The position numbers and the translations under genes were made by a program. This document shows positions 1 to 8,720 of a DNA stretch of 64,000 bases, piece after piece. This DNA comes from Paenibacillus sp. FSL R5-0341 (GTDB lineage: Bacteria; Bacillota; Bacilli; Paenibacillales; Paenibacillaceae), in NCBI RefSeq assembly GCF_037975235.1, contig NZ_CP150241.1, positions 2,976,001 through 3,040,000 on the forward strand. Direction: 5' to 3'. Numbering within the stretch: the stretch's first letter is position 1; each line of letters starts with the position of its first letter. The notes beneath the pieces are model-generated. The model saw only the letters and a list, made by a program, of their open reading frames with translations, ran no database searches and had not been told where the DNA came from.

Positions 1-1
1 T

Positions 2-1339
2 CTTAATCTGTTACTCGGTAAATATGAATATAGCGGACAGATCTCGGCGAATGTTAGCTTTGAATACTTTCCTTTCCAGGTAGAGAATAAGGGAGCCATG
101 ACTCTCGATGTCATCAGCGAGAGTCATCCTGAATATCTGCATTGGCAAGTTGTACGCGAGTTTAACCTGTTAAAGGTGTCGGAAGATGTGCTATATCGGC
201 CTTTCGATACGTTATCCAACGGAGAACAAACAAAGGTGATGCTGGCCGCCTTGTTCCTGAAGGATAATCGGTTTTTGCTCATTGATGAACCGACCAATCA
301 CCTTGATCTTCATGCGAGACAACTCGTCAGCAATTATCTTCACAGCAAGCGTGGATTTATTTTGGTATCACACGATCGCTCCTTTCTGGATCACAGCGTG
401 GACCATATCCTTTCCATCAATAAGAGTAACATCGAGATTCAGAAAGGGAATTTCTCCGCTTGGTGGGAAAATAAAAGAAGGCAAGATCAGTTTGAACTTG
501 CGAGTAATGAGAAATTAATAAAGGATATCAAGCGTTTATCCGATTCAGCCAAACGGACCGGTGGATGGTCGCATGAAGTTGAAAAAACCAAAAATGGTAC
601 GAGAAATTCCGGTTCCAAGGTGGATAAAGGATATATTGGGCACAAGGCTGCCAAAATGATGAAACGTTCCAAAAATATCGAACAAAGGCAGCAATCTGCG
701 ATTCAAGACAAATCCAAACTTCTCAAAAATATTGAAAGTGCAGAACGTCTACAGATTCATCAGCTGGATTTTCACAAGCAGGAACTTGTCGAATTGGAGC
801 ATGTGTCGATATCATACGGATCTAATATTGTATGTAAGGATGTCAGCTTCACGGTTGAAAAAGGGGATCGAATTGGCCTATACGGTAAAAATGGATCTGG
901 CAAATCAAGCATCCTTAAACTGATCTGTGATGAAGCTATCCCTTATACAGGTCTTTTCAGAAAGGATCATCAGCTTAAAATTTCGTATGTGTCGCAGGAC
1001 ACGTCCGATCTAGGAGGACATTTATCCGAGTATGCGGCCACACAGGGGATTGATGAGAGCTTGTTTAAATCGATACTCCGAAAGTTGGATTTTACCAGAC
1101 TGCAATTGGAGAAAGATATCTCAACGTTTAGTGCTGGTCAAAAAAAGAAAGTGCTTATAGCCAAAAGCCTTAGTGAGAAAGCCCATTTGCACATATGGGA
1201 TGAACCACTCAATTTTATAGATGTCATTTCACGTATGCAGATCGAAGATCTGCTGCTGGAATACTCGCCAACCCTGCTTTTTGTAGAGCACGATAGTGAA
1301 TTTTGTGCGAATATTGCAACGAGAATTATCGAATTGTAA
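2..1339 (+). CDS. ABC-F type ribosome-protection ATPase (Lsa/Vga/VmlR-like), 5' truncated by window
   Basis: The frame is open from base 2, upstream of the first ATG at 98, so the gene begins outside the window; 445 residues are visible. In order: the first ABC signature (LSNGEQ) and Walker B (LLIDEPTNHLD), a basic charged inter-domain linker, a second Walker A (GLYGKNGSGKSS), a degenerate second signature (FSAGQKKKV) and a second Walker B (HIWDEPLNFID). Two soluble ABC domains with no membrane segment define ABC-F. The IWDEPLNFID and LLFVEHDSEFC wording resembles the Lsa/Vga/VmlR resistance branch, whose members displace lincosamides, streptogramin A or pleuromutilins from the ribosome. Drug specificity is inference. 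The promoter and any leader attenuator lie upstream and cannot be seen. Confidence 0.9.
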   Translation, partial: LNLLLGKYEYSGQISANVSFEYFPFQVENKGAMTLDVISESHPEYLHWQVVREFNLLKVSEDVLYRPFDTLSNGEQTKVMLAALFLKDNRFLLIDEPTNHLDLHARQLVSNYLHSKRGFILVSHDRSFLDHSVDHILSINKSNIEIQKGNFSAWWENKRRQDQFELASNEKLIKDIKRLSDSAKRTGGWSHEVEKTKNGTRNSGSKVDKGYIGHKAAKMMKRSKNIEQRQQSAIQDKSKLLKNIESAERLQIHQLDFHKQELVELEHVSISYGSNIVCKDVSFTVEKGDRIGLYGKNGSGKSSILKLICDEAIPYTGLFRKDHQLKISYVSQDTSDLGGHLSEYAATQGIDESLFKSILRKLDFTRLQLEKDISTFSAGQKKKVLIAKSLSEKAHLHIWDEPLNFIDVISRMQIEDLLLEYSPTLLFVEHDSEFCANIATRIIEL

Positions 1340-1369
1340 GCAACGGACAAGATATAAGATGACCATGTT

Positions 1370-1394
1370 AAAAGCCGCCAAATGGCGGCTTTTA
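1370..1394 (+). terminator. Intrinsic terminator after ABC-F gene
   Basis: AAAGCCGCC / GGCGGCTTT arms around a short AAAT loop, ending in T residues, 31 bases after the ABC-F stop. Confidence 0.85.
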
Positions 1395-1464
1395 AGCTTG
1401 ATATTTACATTACATATATAAGAGGTAACATATTACCTTCAACATGCGATATCGTGAGAATATA

Positions 1465-1505
1465 TGCTATAATTTTATAATCTCATCCAATCATTTGATG
1501 GATGA
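1465..1505 (+). promoter_or_regulatory. Extended -10 promoter with downstream inverted repeat, TetR gene
   Basis: TGCTATAAT at 1465-1473 is an extended -10 (TGn followed by TATAAT). Ten bases further on, 1483-1505 carries an inverted repeat with 7-bp arms TCATCCA and TGGATGA around 9 bases. Its place at the expected transcription start fits an autorepressor site for the TetR protein encoded at 1548. The assignment is inference. Confidence 0.5.
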
Positions 1506-1547
1506 CTAGATCAATTGTAGACTAATTCGCCAAGAGGTGTACTACCA

Positions 1548-2114
1548 ATGAAAAAGGAAATGACAACAATTAAACAAACCAGGCTACATTCCATTCTGGA
1601 CGAGGCCACCAAATTGCTGATTGAAAAACCGAATGCTTCTATGAATGAGATTGCAGAATCTGCAAAAATCGGGATCGCTACGTTACATCGATATGTGGAA
1701 AGTCGCGAACAGCTTATGGTATATCTGGGATTACGCGCAATCGAGGTGGTCAGTGAGACCATGAAAGAAATTCAACTGGATGAGGAGCACTGTGAAAAGT
1801 ACATACCCGAACTGATTGAAGCGCTGATTCCATTAGGCGACAAAATTTATTTTTTGGCTCATGACACCACCATTAACTATAATCCCGAGATTGAGGGAGC
1901 CGATCTGAAACTGAGAGAACCGGTACTTCATGCAGTCGGTCTGTTACAACAGAAAGGTTATTTCCGCTCCGATCTCGATAAAACCTGGATTGTTGATGTG
2001 CTGTATTCCATCATGTTCCTGACGTGGCAGCAGGTTGTAAGTGGTCATATCGCGAGAAAAGCAGCCCCTGCGCTTGTGGTAGATACGTTTTATCATGGAT
2101 TTAAGCAGCGTTAG
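1548..2114 (+). CDS. TetR/AcrR family transcriptional regulator
   Basis: A 188-residue protein. The N-terminal helix-turn-helix spans about residues 27-52 (NEIAESAKIGIATLHRYVES), followed by an all-helical ligand/dimer domain of normal TetR length. The ATG at 1548 has an AAGAGGTG ribosome site just upstream. It is a single gene between the ABC-F terminator and the next cluster. An inverted repeat at 1483-1505 lies on its own promoter, so autoregulation is plausible. The target could be itself, the ABC-F gene or the cluster at 2465; the sequence does not decide. The C-terminal domain carries no recognisable ligand signature. Confidence 0.85.
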   Translation: MKKEMTTIKQTRLHSILDEATKLLIEKPNASMNEIAESAKIGIATLHRYVESREQLMVYLGLRAIEVVSETMKEIQLDEEHCEKYIPELIEALIPLGDKIYFLAHDTTINYNPEIEGADLKLREPVLHAVGLLQQKGYFRSDLDKTWIVDVLYSIMFLTWQQVVSGHIARKAAPALVVDTFYHGFKQR

Positions 2115-2464
2115 TCAAGGACCATTCAACGAAAAATAATCAATTTTTACTACGAAAGCACGCCTAAACCGTCAACCGTATCGTGTGATACGCAGACTCT
2201 TTGGGGGTGTTTTTTTGCGTTCACAACAGCGTTTCTCCGAGCGCAAGCATCAAAGACTTACATTTTTTACATATTCAAATATTAACAGAGTTCAGAATTT
2301 AAGATTTCAAGTTTACAAAAAATGATATAAATTTCTAGTAGATTCAAATCATTACCAAATAAAGACAAAATATTCAAACGAGGGGGCCGGGCAGAAACAC
2401 CTGCAATTGTGTACTTCGAATCAGCTTATGTACTCATTCCATCAACCCAATCAGGAGGGATTCC
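2115..2464 (+). promoter_or_regulatory. Intergenic region: weak hairpin, extended -10 promoter and long leader of the GT2 cluster
   Basis: This 350-base gap has no convincing gene. A small hairpin CGTATC/GATACG lies at 2177-2192, and a T-run follows 18 bases later at about 2211-2217; it may end the TetR transcript but is not a classic terminator. TGATATAAA at 2323-2331 is an extended -10 candidate, placing a start near 2338 and a leader of about 125 bases before the glycosyltransferase. I see no known riboswitch fold in that leader. Confidence 0.4.
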
Positions 2465-3619
2465 ATGCTTTACACCATTATTGTGCCAGTCAACCAGGAC
2501 TATAACATTTTGAACCTGTTCACAGATTCGTTGCTCCGGACGGTAAGCCCATCCACTCAGATTATTTTCATCAACGATGGTTCCGGTTCAGCAGTCTTTC
2601 AACATCTGGATAAACTGAAGCAAGAAGTCAGAGAAGGTGTGACCATCGAGATTCTTCAGCATGATTTTCCACTCGGTTGCGCCGTGTCGATTAATAGCGC
2701 ACTCAGTCTTGCCAAGGGAGAGTACATTTTCTTCCTGGATTCCGACACCATTCTTCAACCGAACTGGCAACCAATGATGAAAGAGACACTGGATAGCGAT
2801 ATTACGATCGGCATGATTGGAGGCGTTCTGTTGTATCCGCAAACCGGAGGTGTGCAGCACTGCGGCATTGCTTTTGCGGACACCATCGGCCGACACCTGT
2901 TCCTGAACGCATCCCCTGATGATATCCCGAAAGAAACCTTCTCCGTTCAACTGGTGGTGTTCGCCATGTTCGGCATGAAGCGGGAGGTCTACGAGACCAT
3001 CGGCAACCTCGATGAGAAGTTCTTTAACGGATACGAGGATTTTGATTATCAGATGCGGGCACGAGCTGCCGGATACGATACGGTCATTAACCCGAATATT
3101 CAGGCATATCACTGGGAACGCAGCAGCGGGATTCACCGTAACTTCAACCGCAAGAACAATCTCGCACGCTTCTGGAAAAAGTGGGGCGCTCAAATCGAAG
3201 CTGATGTGTGGCCTTTCGTTTTCAGTCATCTAAAAGCACAGCTTGAAAGCCAAGAGGAATACCAGCATCTGCCGATTGTCGGCATTGACCTTGCCGAGGT
3301 TCGCAGTGATGCGGATACATTCTGGACCAAGCTGGAGGAAGCTGACTTTGCATCGGTTGCCGAAGTACGTGACTATTCCAACCGCTTCAATTCCAACGGA
3401 GCCATTTGGCTGCCGCAGGTACTGGGTAAGGAACTGATTCATAGTGAGAACCGATTACTGTTTTTGGTGGACAATTTCGCCCGTCTGCTGGAGAACCGCT
3501 ACTGGATTGAGATGAGACATGCTCATCGAGCCAAGGATCTGATCATCGATCTGTATGGCAATGTCATCACGATGGATCGCATATACGATGGATGCTGGCC
3601 TGGAACCAAAGTTCGGTAA
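2465..3619 (+). CDS. Family 2 glycosyltransferase
   Basis: A 384-residue GT-A fold enzyme, predicted to move a sugar from a nucleotide donor to an unknown acceptor. The N-terminus (TIIVPVNQD) is the typical first strand of GT2 enzymes; the metal-binding DxD is D92-S-D94 in FFLDSDTILQPNW; the catalytic ED pair is at 191-192 in NGYEDFDYQMRA. The last 150 residues after the GT domain match nothing I recognise. No membrane segment is seen, so the enzyme is probably cytoplasmic. AGGAGG lies 6 bases before the ATG. It is the first gene of a six-gene co-directional run. The acceptor and pathway are unknown. Confidence 0.85.
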   Translation: MLYTIIVPVNQDYNILNLFTDSLLRTVSPSTQIIFINDGSGSAVFQHLDKLKQEVREGVTIEILQHDFPLGCAVSINSALSLAKGEYIFFLDSDTILQPNWQPMMKETLDSDITIGMIGGVLLYPQTGGVQHCGIAFADTIGRHLFLNASPDDIPKETFSVQLVVFAMFGMKREVYETIGNLDEKFFNGYEDFDYQMRARAAGYDTVINPNIQAYHWERSSGIHRNFNRKNNLARFWKKWGAQIEADVWPFVFSHLKAQLESQEEYQHLPIVGIDLAEVRSDADTFWTKLEEADFASVAEVRDYSNRFNSNGAIWLPQVLGKELIHSENRLLFLVDNFARLLENRYWIEMRHAHRAKDLIIDLYGNVITMDRIYDGCWPGTKVR

Positions 3620-3656
3620 TTCACTCACAACGAAAATAAACAGGGAGGTACTTAAG

Positions 3657-4964
3657 GTGAACGAAAAAGAGAGCACGCTCGATCGTGCCGTACGATTTAC
3701 CCGCAATCTGGAGTGGTTGGAACAAGTCGAAAAGGTAATTCCGAGCGGATGCAGCACTTTAGCCAAAGCACCTGAACGTTTATTTCCGGGGCATACCCCC
3801 GTATGTTGTGCAGAGGCTTACAATTCCCGATTCACAGATATCGACGGCAATGAATGGCTGGATTGCGAAATGGCCATGGGTACGGCATCATGGGGCCATG
3901 CCAGACATGAAGTTCAATTAACTGTCATTCATCAGTTGAAAAAAGGGACAAGCTTTTCGGTTCCAGCTGACATCGAGCTTGAATGTGCGGAGTTAATTCT
4001 GGAGCGGTTCGAGGGTCGTTATCCGTCGCTACGCTTCACCAAGAGTGGTGCCGATGCAGTGAGTGGAGCTGTACGTCTGGCCCGTGCTGCAAGTGGCAAA
4101 AGCAAGGTGATTGCGACGGCTTATCACGGGTGGCATGATTGGTCCGCCTATGGGTATTATGGTGGGCAAACGAAAGAACGTGGTATCCCGGTGGATATCG
4201 AGCGTTCAACGATCTGGGTCAACAAACCTACTGCGGAGCGAATTGAGGCCCAGATTACCTCATCTCCCGAGGATATCGCATGTATTGTTCTGTGTCCCAA
4301 CGAGTGGAAAAGGGACGCGCTGGAGGAAGTCGTAACCCTATGCCGGTCTCTGGACATCATTATCATTTTCGATGAGGTCACTTCCGGTATTCGAATGGGC
4401 AAACAGGCTACAGCAGGAGAATATGACATCTGGCCTGATCTACTCTGCATCTCCAAAGGTATGGCAAACGGTTTACCGCTTGCAGCGGTTTTGGGGCCTG
4501 AGCACTTGATGTCTCTGTCGGGACAGGTCCGATTCAGTAATGCCCATTCCAGCGAAACAACAGCGCTCGCGGCAGCCATTGCCTGTGAACGATTAATGAA
4601 AAATGCGAAAGTATGGCCGACCTGGCGTGATCCGGCAACCCGGATCATGGATCGTCTGGAATCTGAACTTGTGCTACTCGGATTGACGGATCAATTGGAA
4701 GTAAGGGGGACGTATGCAAGCTTCTGCATTCAATCCCTGGCCGAGGATAACTTCCAAACCGATTCTTTCCGTGAGTTCATGGTGAAGAGAATGGCTCACT
4801 TCGGCATTTTCACCAAAGGTTACTTTATTTTCTCGGATGCCCATACACGGGAAGAATTGTTGTGGGTCGAGGAAGCGCTGTTACAGATCCTGTCAGACTG
4901 GAAAGAGATTCAGAAGCAGGAACATCTTCATTCCATGCAACTTTCGAAAACGTTTGAAGCTTAA
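3657..4964 (+). CDS. Class III PLP aminotransferase, glutamate-1-semialdehyde aminomutase-like
   Basis: A 435-residue fold-type I PLP enzyme. The GTG at 3657 is chosen because GGGAGG sits 8 bases upstream; an in-frame ATG at 3555 would overlap the previous gene and lacks a ribosome site. Lys267 in CISKGMANG is the Schiff-base lysine; FDEVTSGIRMG holds the cofactor-binding Asp; TKSGADAVSGAVRLAR and ATAYHGWHDW match the GSAM subgroup. Its place between a glycosyltransferase and a sugar-type dehydrogenase, away from haem genes, argues against HemL and for amination of a keto-sugar or similar carbonyl made by the cluster. That role is inference. Confidence 0.85.
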   Translation: MNEKESTLDRAVRFTRNLEWLEQVEKVIPSGCSTLAKAPERLFPGHTPVCCAEAYNSRFTDIDGNEWLDCEMAMGTASWGHARHEVQLTVIHQLKKGTSFSVPADIELECAELILERFEGRYPSLRFTKSGADAVSGAVRLARAASGKSKVIATAYHGWHDWSAYGYYGGQTKERGIPVDIERSTIWVNKPTAERIEAQITSSPEDIACIVLCPNEWKRDALEEVVTLCRSLDIIIIFDEVTSGIRMGKQATAGEYDIWPDLLCISKGMANGLPLAAVLGPEHLMSLSGQVRFSNAHSSETTALAAAIACERLMKNAKVWPTWRDPATRIMDRLESELVLLGLTDQLEVRGTYASFCIQSLAEDNFQTDSFREFMVKRMAHFGIFTKGYFIFSDAHTREELLWVEEALLQILSDWKEIQKQEHLHSMQLSKTFEA

Positions 4965-5005
4965 TCCATAGATCATAATCGATAATCGACTAGGAGGAAT
5001 TTTCA

Positions 5006-6037
5006 ATGAAAGCACTCGTATATCAGGATCTCAAACAGGTAACTTACCAAGAGATTGAGGAGCCAACCATTCAAAAGCCGAATCAAGTTAAGATTAAAAT
5101 CTACGGTTCAGGTATCTGCGGTACAGATCTGAATATTGTCAAAGGCAAAGTGCCTGCAAATAAAGGAACAATTATTGGACATGAAGGTGTGGGCACCGTT
5201 GTTGAGGTGGGCGATGAAGTTCGTGGTTTCAAGATCGGTGATCGCGTATTGGTTGATCCTACGCAATCTTGCGGTACCTGCTCATACTGCCGCGAAGGCC
5301 TGTTCATCTACTGCGAGAATTTTGATGACTATCAAGTAGGGATGACGACGCACGGAACCTTTGCCGAATATTTTGTTGGAGACGAAAAGTATATCTATGC
5401 CATCCCGGATTCGATGAGTTGGGAAACGGCGATGATGATCGAACCACTGGGATGTGTGCTTCAGACGTTCATGAAAGCAGGGACTAAGCCAAGTGACTCT
5501 GTACTGGTCCTCGGTTCTGGTGCAATCGGTTCCCTGTGTCAGCTAGTTAGCAAACGATTGGCAAGGCTTACCGTAGGCACGGAGGTTGATCCATATCGCA
5601 AAGAGTTCGCTTCAGGGATCGCAGATCATGTGTTCTATCCTCAGGACCTGACGCTCGATAAAGTATACGAGATCAATAATAACAAGAAGTTTGATATTGT
5701 AGTGGACGCGGTTGGTAACCAGCTTCATGTGGGATTTGAGATGATTGCCAAAGGCGGCAAAATTATTCCTATGGGATATGACGACAGCTATGAGGTGACG
5801 TTCAAATCAACAGCCGTAATTAATGATGGCATTAGTATCATTGGCGCGGTGGCTAACCACTCGATGATCAGTACAGCACTGAAATTTGCCCAAAGCATTC
5901 CGGAACTGGAGCAGATGGTGACAGCCAAAGAACTGCTGAGTGATTATGAGCAGGCCTTTAATGGAACGATTGGTTATGACATGCATTCTGGAGAGAAATT
6001 GCCGATGAATTCGGTCAAAACGGCTCTTATCCTATAA
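5006..6037 (+). CDS. Zinc-dependent medium-chain dehydrogenase
   Basis: A 343-residue MDR protein. Catalytic zinc ligands C38 (GICGTD), H59-E60 (GHEG) and the EPLGC glutamate are present, as are the four structural-zinc cysteines C89, C92, C95 and C103. The Rossmann glycine motif is VLGSGAIGS. The family oxidises secondary alcohols of polyols or sugars (sorbitol, threonine or inosamine dehydrogenase types) with NAD(P). AGGAGG precedes the ATG, 41 bases after the aminotransferase. A dehydrogenase beside an aminotransferase suggests an oxidise-then-aminate pair; the substrate is not determinable. Compare the dehydrogenase at 39381-40400, which lacks the cysteine lobe. Confidence 0.85.
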   Translation: MKALVYQDLKQVTYQEIEEPTIQKPNQVKIKIYGSGICGTDLNIVKGKVPANKGTIIGHEGVGTVVEVGDEVRGFKIGDRVLVDPTQSCGTCSYCREGLFIYCENFDDYQVGMTTHGTFAEYFVGDEKYIYAIPDSMSWETAMMIEPLGCVLQTFMKAGTKPSDSVLVLGSGAIGSLCQLVSKRLARLTVGTEVDPYRKEFASGIADHVFYPQDLTLDKVYEINNNKKFDIVVDAVGNQLHVGFEMIAKGGKIIPMGYDDSYEVTFKSTAVINDGISIIGAVANHSMISTALKFAQSIPELEQMVTAKELLSDYEQAFNGTIGYDMHSGEKLPMNSVKTALIL

Positions 6038-6051
6038 GCATGTAGACATTA

Positions 6052-6099
6052 GCGGGTTTGCCGCTGCGATAAGTTGGAATTCGCAGCGGTGAAAACCGC
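6052..6099. repeat. Intra-operon hairpin (perfect 9-bp inverted repeat)
   Basis: Arms CCGCTGCGA (6061-6069) and TCGCAGCGG (6081-6089) pair perfectly, and outer GCGGGTTT/AAAACCGC sequences extend the stem with small bulges. No T-run follows, so it is not an ordinary terminator. It fills the gap between the dehydrogenase and the MFS gene and ends just before the MFS ribosome site. It may block 3' decay or be an RNA processing site. Confidence 0.55.
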
Positions 6100-6117
6100 A
6101 GAAGGAAGGGATATCGA

Positions 6118-7362
6118 TTGAAATTGCTTCAAGATTTGCCGAAGAATCCACGCTACTCCATTTTACTCGAACCGGTATGGGCCATTCCGGGCACGATCGT
6201 TCTCTTTTACGCTCCTTTATATATGAAGGAAGCCGGACTTTCGGACATTGAAATCGGTTTAATCAATTCGGTGAATCTTTATTTTGCCTTTATCTTTCAA
6301 TTGTTTGCGGGTTCCATTACGAATAAGCTGGGCCGTAAACGAACAACGCTGATCTTTGATCTGCTTGCATGGAGTGTTCCCATGTTCATCTGGGCTTTCT
6401 CCCAGAACTTCTGGCTGTTTCTAATCGCCTACTTGCTGAACGCAACATCGAAGTTTGTAACGGTCGCCTTTAACTGTCTGATCATAGAGGATGTGGAGGA
6501 ACACAAACGATCGAAGGTATTTGCCATACTCAACATGATTATTACAGGGGCTGGGGTGCTCACGCCGATTGCCGGAGTTGTCATTGCTGATTATGGTATT
6601 GTACCTACACTCGCCAGCATTTACTTTGTCGGGGGCATCCTGATGACGGCCATGTTCTTCATTCGTAACCGATACACGGATGAGACCGAGGTCGGCAAGG
6701 AACTTATGGGGCTGCATAGCAAAACCCGTGTGTTTCAGAGCTTGGGTTCCAGTCTGCGCCTGTTCGGCAAATCGTTCTACAAACGAAGACTGTTCCCGAT
6801 CATTTTGATCACCGTGTTGTCCAATCTGATTTTACAGCTGAATTTCTTCCAGGTCATTTTCTTCAAGGAACAGTTGAAGTTTGATGACCGCGTCATTTCG
6901 TTTATTCCGGTCGTGACCGCAGTGACCGTCATGTTGCTCTATCTGGTCATCATTCCACGATTGAAACGGCGTTCGGAGGAAAAGTATGTTGGTTTTTCCA
7001 TCGTGCTTAGCACGGCCGGGGCTATCCTGTTTCTATTGATTCCTGTGGGAAATATAGGGATGTTGTTTCTCACGCTAATTGTGCTCGCTGCGGGTAACTT
7101 CATTTTGCAGACGTACCGGGATGCCCTGCTGATGAACCGATTGGGCACGCATGAGAAAGCCGACATGTTCTCGGCCGTGCAGACGGTCATGACGCTAACA
7201 GCCATTCCATCCGGCTATCTGACAGGTTTGCTCTACCATCACAATCCAACGCTGTTATTCAGCGTCATTCTTGGGCTATACGTCGTACTTATGGTCATCA
7301 TGTTTTTCCTGCCCGATCCGCAAAAGCACTCCCAAGTGCTAGAGCCTTACAAAAATATGTAG
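6118..7362 (+). CDS. MFS transporter
   Basis: A 414-residue, roughly 12-helix carrier. The TTG at 6118 has GAAGGAAGGG 8 bases upstream. The cytoplasmic loop after the second helix has the MFS motif region NKLGRKRTTLI. The hydrophobic pattern runs the full length and the protein ends in a charged tail (DPQKHSQVLEPYKNM). The subfamily is not recognised; it could export the product of the surrounding cluster or import a precursor. It is co-directional with, and 80 bases from, the dehydrogenase, separated by a hairpin. Confidence 0.85.
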   Translation: MKLLQDLPKNPRYSILLEPVWAIPGTIVLFYAPLYMKEAGLSDIEIGLINSVNLYFAFIFQLFAGSITNKLGRKRTTLIFDLLAWSVPMFIWAFSQNFWLFLIAYLLNATSKFVTVAFNCLIIEDVEEHKRSKVFAILNMIITGAGVLTPIAGVVIADYGIVPTLASIYFVGGILMTAMFFIRNRYTDETEVGKELMGLHSKTRVFQSLGSSLRLFGKSFYKRRLFPIILITVLSNLILQLNFFQVIFFKEQLKFDDRVISFIPVVTAVTVMLLYLVIIPRLKRRSEEKYVGFSIVLSTAGAILFLLIPVGNIGMLFLTLIVLAAGNFILQTYRDALLMNRLGTHEKADMFSAVQTVMTLTAIPSGYLTGLLYHHNPTLLFSVILGLYVVLMVIMFFLPDPQKHSQVLEPYKNM

Positions 7363-7371
7363 AAGAAGGGG

Positions 7372-7407
7372 TTTTCTGTATATGGAGCGAATATGTAGTA
7401 CAGAAAA
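7372..7407. repeat. Inverted repeat upstream of DUF1349 gene
   Basis: TTTTCTGTA (7372-7380) and TACAGAAAA (7399-7407) are perfect 9-bp arms around 18 bases, in the 83-base gap between the MFS and DUF1349 genes. There is no plus-strand T-run. It could be an operator or mRNA hairpin. The function is unknown. Confidence 0.4.
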
Positions 7408-7445
7408 AAACTAGACTAAATTTTAACTTGGGAGGCTATTAACAA

Positions 7446-8039
7446 ATGACCAACGTAATGACAACAGAAGCACGGAAACAATGGAACTGGATGAATGAGC
7501 CCGAAACCTGGTCCTATACGGATCAGGGAGGTGTGCTGGTGGAAGCGAAGGCGGACACCGACTTTTTCCAGGATCCTGCGGGCAAGCACATTCGTGCAAC
7601 AGCACCATTTCTGTCCATGCCTGTGCCTGAGGACTTCGAAATCACAACCCAGTTAACCGTGGATATGAAAAATCAATATGATTCCGGATGTCTGATGGTG
7701 ATGGCAGATGATCTTAACTGGTGCAAAATTTGCTTTGAGTATGATGGAAAAGCACCTACCATCGTGTCAGTGGTCACACGTGATGGTTCATCCGATGATT
7801 GCAATTCGGTGGAAGTCTCCGTACCTAATCCCTATCTGCGTATACGCAAAGTAGAGGGCTGCATATCATTCTTTTATTCACCCGATGGGGATGAGTGGAA
7901 ACTAATTCGTTATTTCGGCATGCCGACACAAGGGGAACTTCGAGCTGGATTAGTTGTTCAGTCGCCGACTGGAACGGGCTGTACGTGTCACTTTTTATCC
8001 GTGAACGTGACTCATCCGGACTTGACCGCACGCTTCTAA
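7446..8039 (+). CDS. DUF1349 domain protein (concanavalin-like fold)
   Basis: A 197-residue soluble protein with no signal peptide. The pattern of paired aromatic beta strands (WNWMNEPETWSY, DFFQDPAGKHIRATAPF, SGCLMVMADDLNWCKICFEY, SFFYSPDGDEWKLIRYF) matches the DUF1349 family, whose members adopt a beta-sandwich fold and are often found near carbohydrate genes. No catalytic residue can be assigned. GGGAGG lies 10 bases before the ATG. As fifth gene of the GT2-to-HAD run it probably binds or isomerises a sugar-type compound; this is inference from context. Confidence 0.75.
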   Translation: MTNVMTTEARKQWNWMNEPETWSYTDQGGVLVEAKADTDFFQDPAGKHIRATAPFLSMPVPEDFEITTQLTVDMKNQYDSGCLMVMADDLNWCKICFEYDGKAPTIVSVVTRDGSSDDCNSVEVSVPNPYLRIRKVEGCISFFYSPDGDEWKLIRYFGMPTQGELRAGLVVQSPTGTGCTCHFLSVNVTHPDLTARF

Positions 8040-8078
8040 TCCGCTCCCCCGGCCGATCATTGGAGGGAGAACAGGTTC

Positions 8079-8720
8079 ATGGTAAAAGCATTTATATTTG
8101 ATTTTGATGGACTCATTGTGGATACAGAGACGCCCTGGTACTATGCGTTTCGCGATATTTATGAAGAACACGGAGTTGAACTTGGTCTGGAGCTTTGGTC
8201 GAAAAATGTAGGGACATCCTTTGAGGAGTTTCATCCATTTCTATATCTGGAGCAGGCGCTCCAAAGAAAGATAGATCATGATCATATCAAACTGCTCTCT
8301 GAACAGAAATACGAAGTCTATTTGGGACAGGCCGTTATTCTTCCAGGGGTGTACGAATTGCTTCAGTCTGCGAGGGAGAAGGGGATTCAGCTTGCAGTTG
8401 CTTCCAGCTCCACACGGGACTGGGTGCATGGGTACTTGCAGAAGTTAGGCATTTTCGATTATTTCACAGTCGTTCATACATCCGAGGATGTGAAGCGAGT
8501 GAAACCGGACCCTGAACTGTACCTTCTTGCTCTCCAAAGCCTTGGAATCGAGGCTTCCGAAGCGATTGTGTTCGAAGACTCACCTAATGGCTTGAAGGCA
8601 GCCAATGCAGCGGGTATTCGTTGTATCATCGTGCCTAACGAGGTAACGCGTGGTCTGGAATTCGCCATGCATGAGCTGCGGTTATCCTCGCTGGCCGAGA
8701 TCGATATGGAGGCTCTTTAA
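8079..8720 (+). CDS. HAD-superfamily phosphatase or phosphomutase (beta-phosphoglucomutase-like)
   Basis: A 213-residue HAD hydrolase. Motif I DFDGLIVDTE has the nucleophile D8 and acid/base D10; motif II is SSSTRDW; motif III is the lysine of KPDPELY; motif IV is EDSPNG. The cap between motifs I and II is the helical type of subfamily IA (PgmB, YhcW, phosphoglycolate phosphatase). GGAGGGAG precedes the ATG. It is the last gene of the run that starts at 2465, 39 bases after the DUF1349 gene. A phosphatase completing a pathway of glycosyl transfer, oxidation and amination is plausible; the substrate is unknown. Its end overlaps the convergent AraC gene by 4 bases. Confidence 0.85.
   Translation: MVKAFIFDFDGLIVDTETPWYYAFRDIYEEHGVELGLELWSKNVGTSFEEFHPFLYLEQALQRKIDHDHIKLLSEQKYEVYLGQAVILPGVYELLQSAREKGIQLAVASSSTRDWVHGYLQKLGIFDYFTVVHTSEDVKRVKPDPELYLLALQSLGIEASEAIVFEDSPNGLKAANAAGIRCIIVPNEVTRGLEFAMHELRLSSLAEIDMEAL

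Noticed and set aside
2588..3229. 213-residue open frame on the minus strand
   Set aside because: It lies fully inside the glycosyltransferase gene, has no ribosome site or recognisable domain, and reads as an antisense shadow.
3657..4964. Haem biosynthesis gene hemL
   Set aside because: The fold matches GSAM-type enzymes, but no haem genes are near and the context is glycosyltransferase and sugar-type dehydrogenase.
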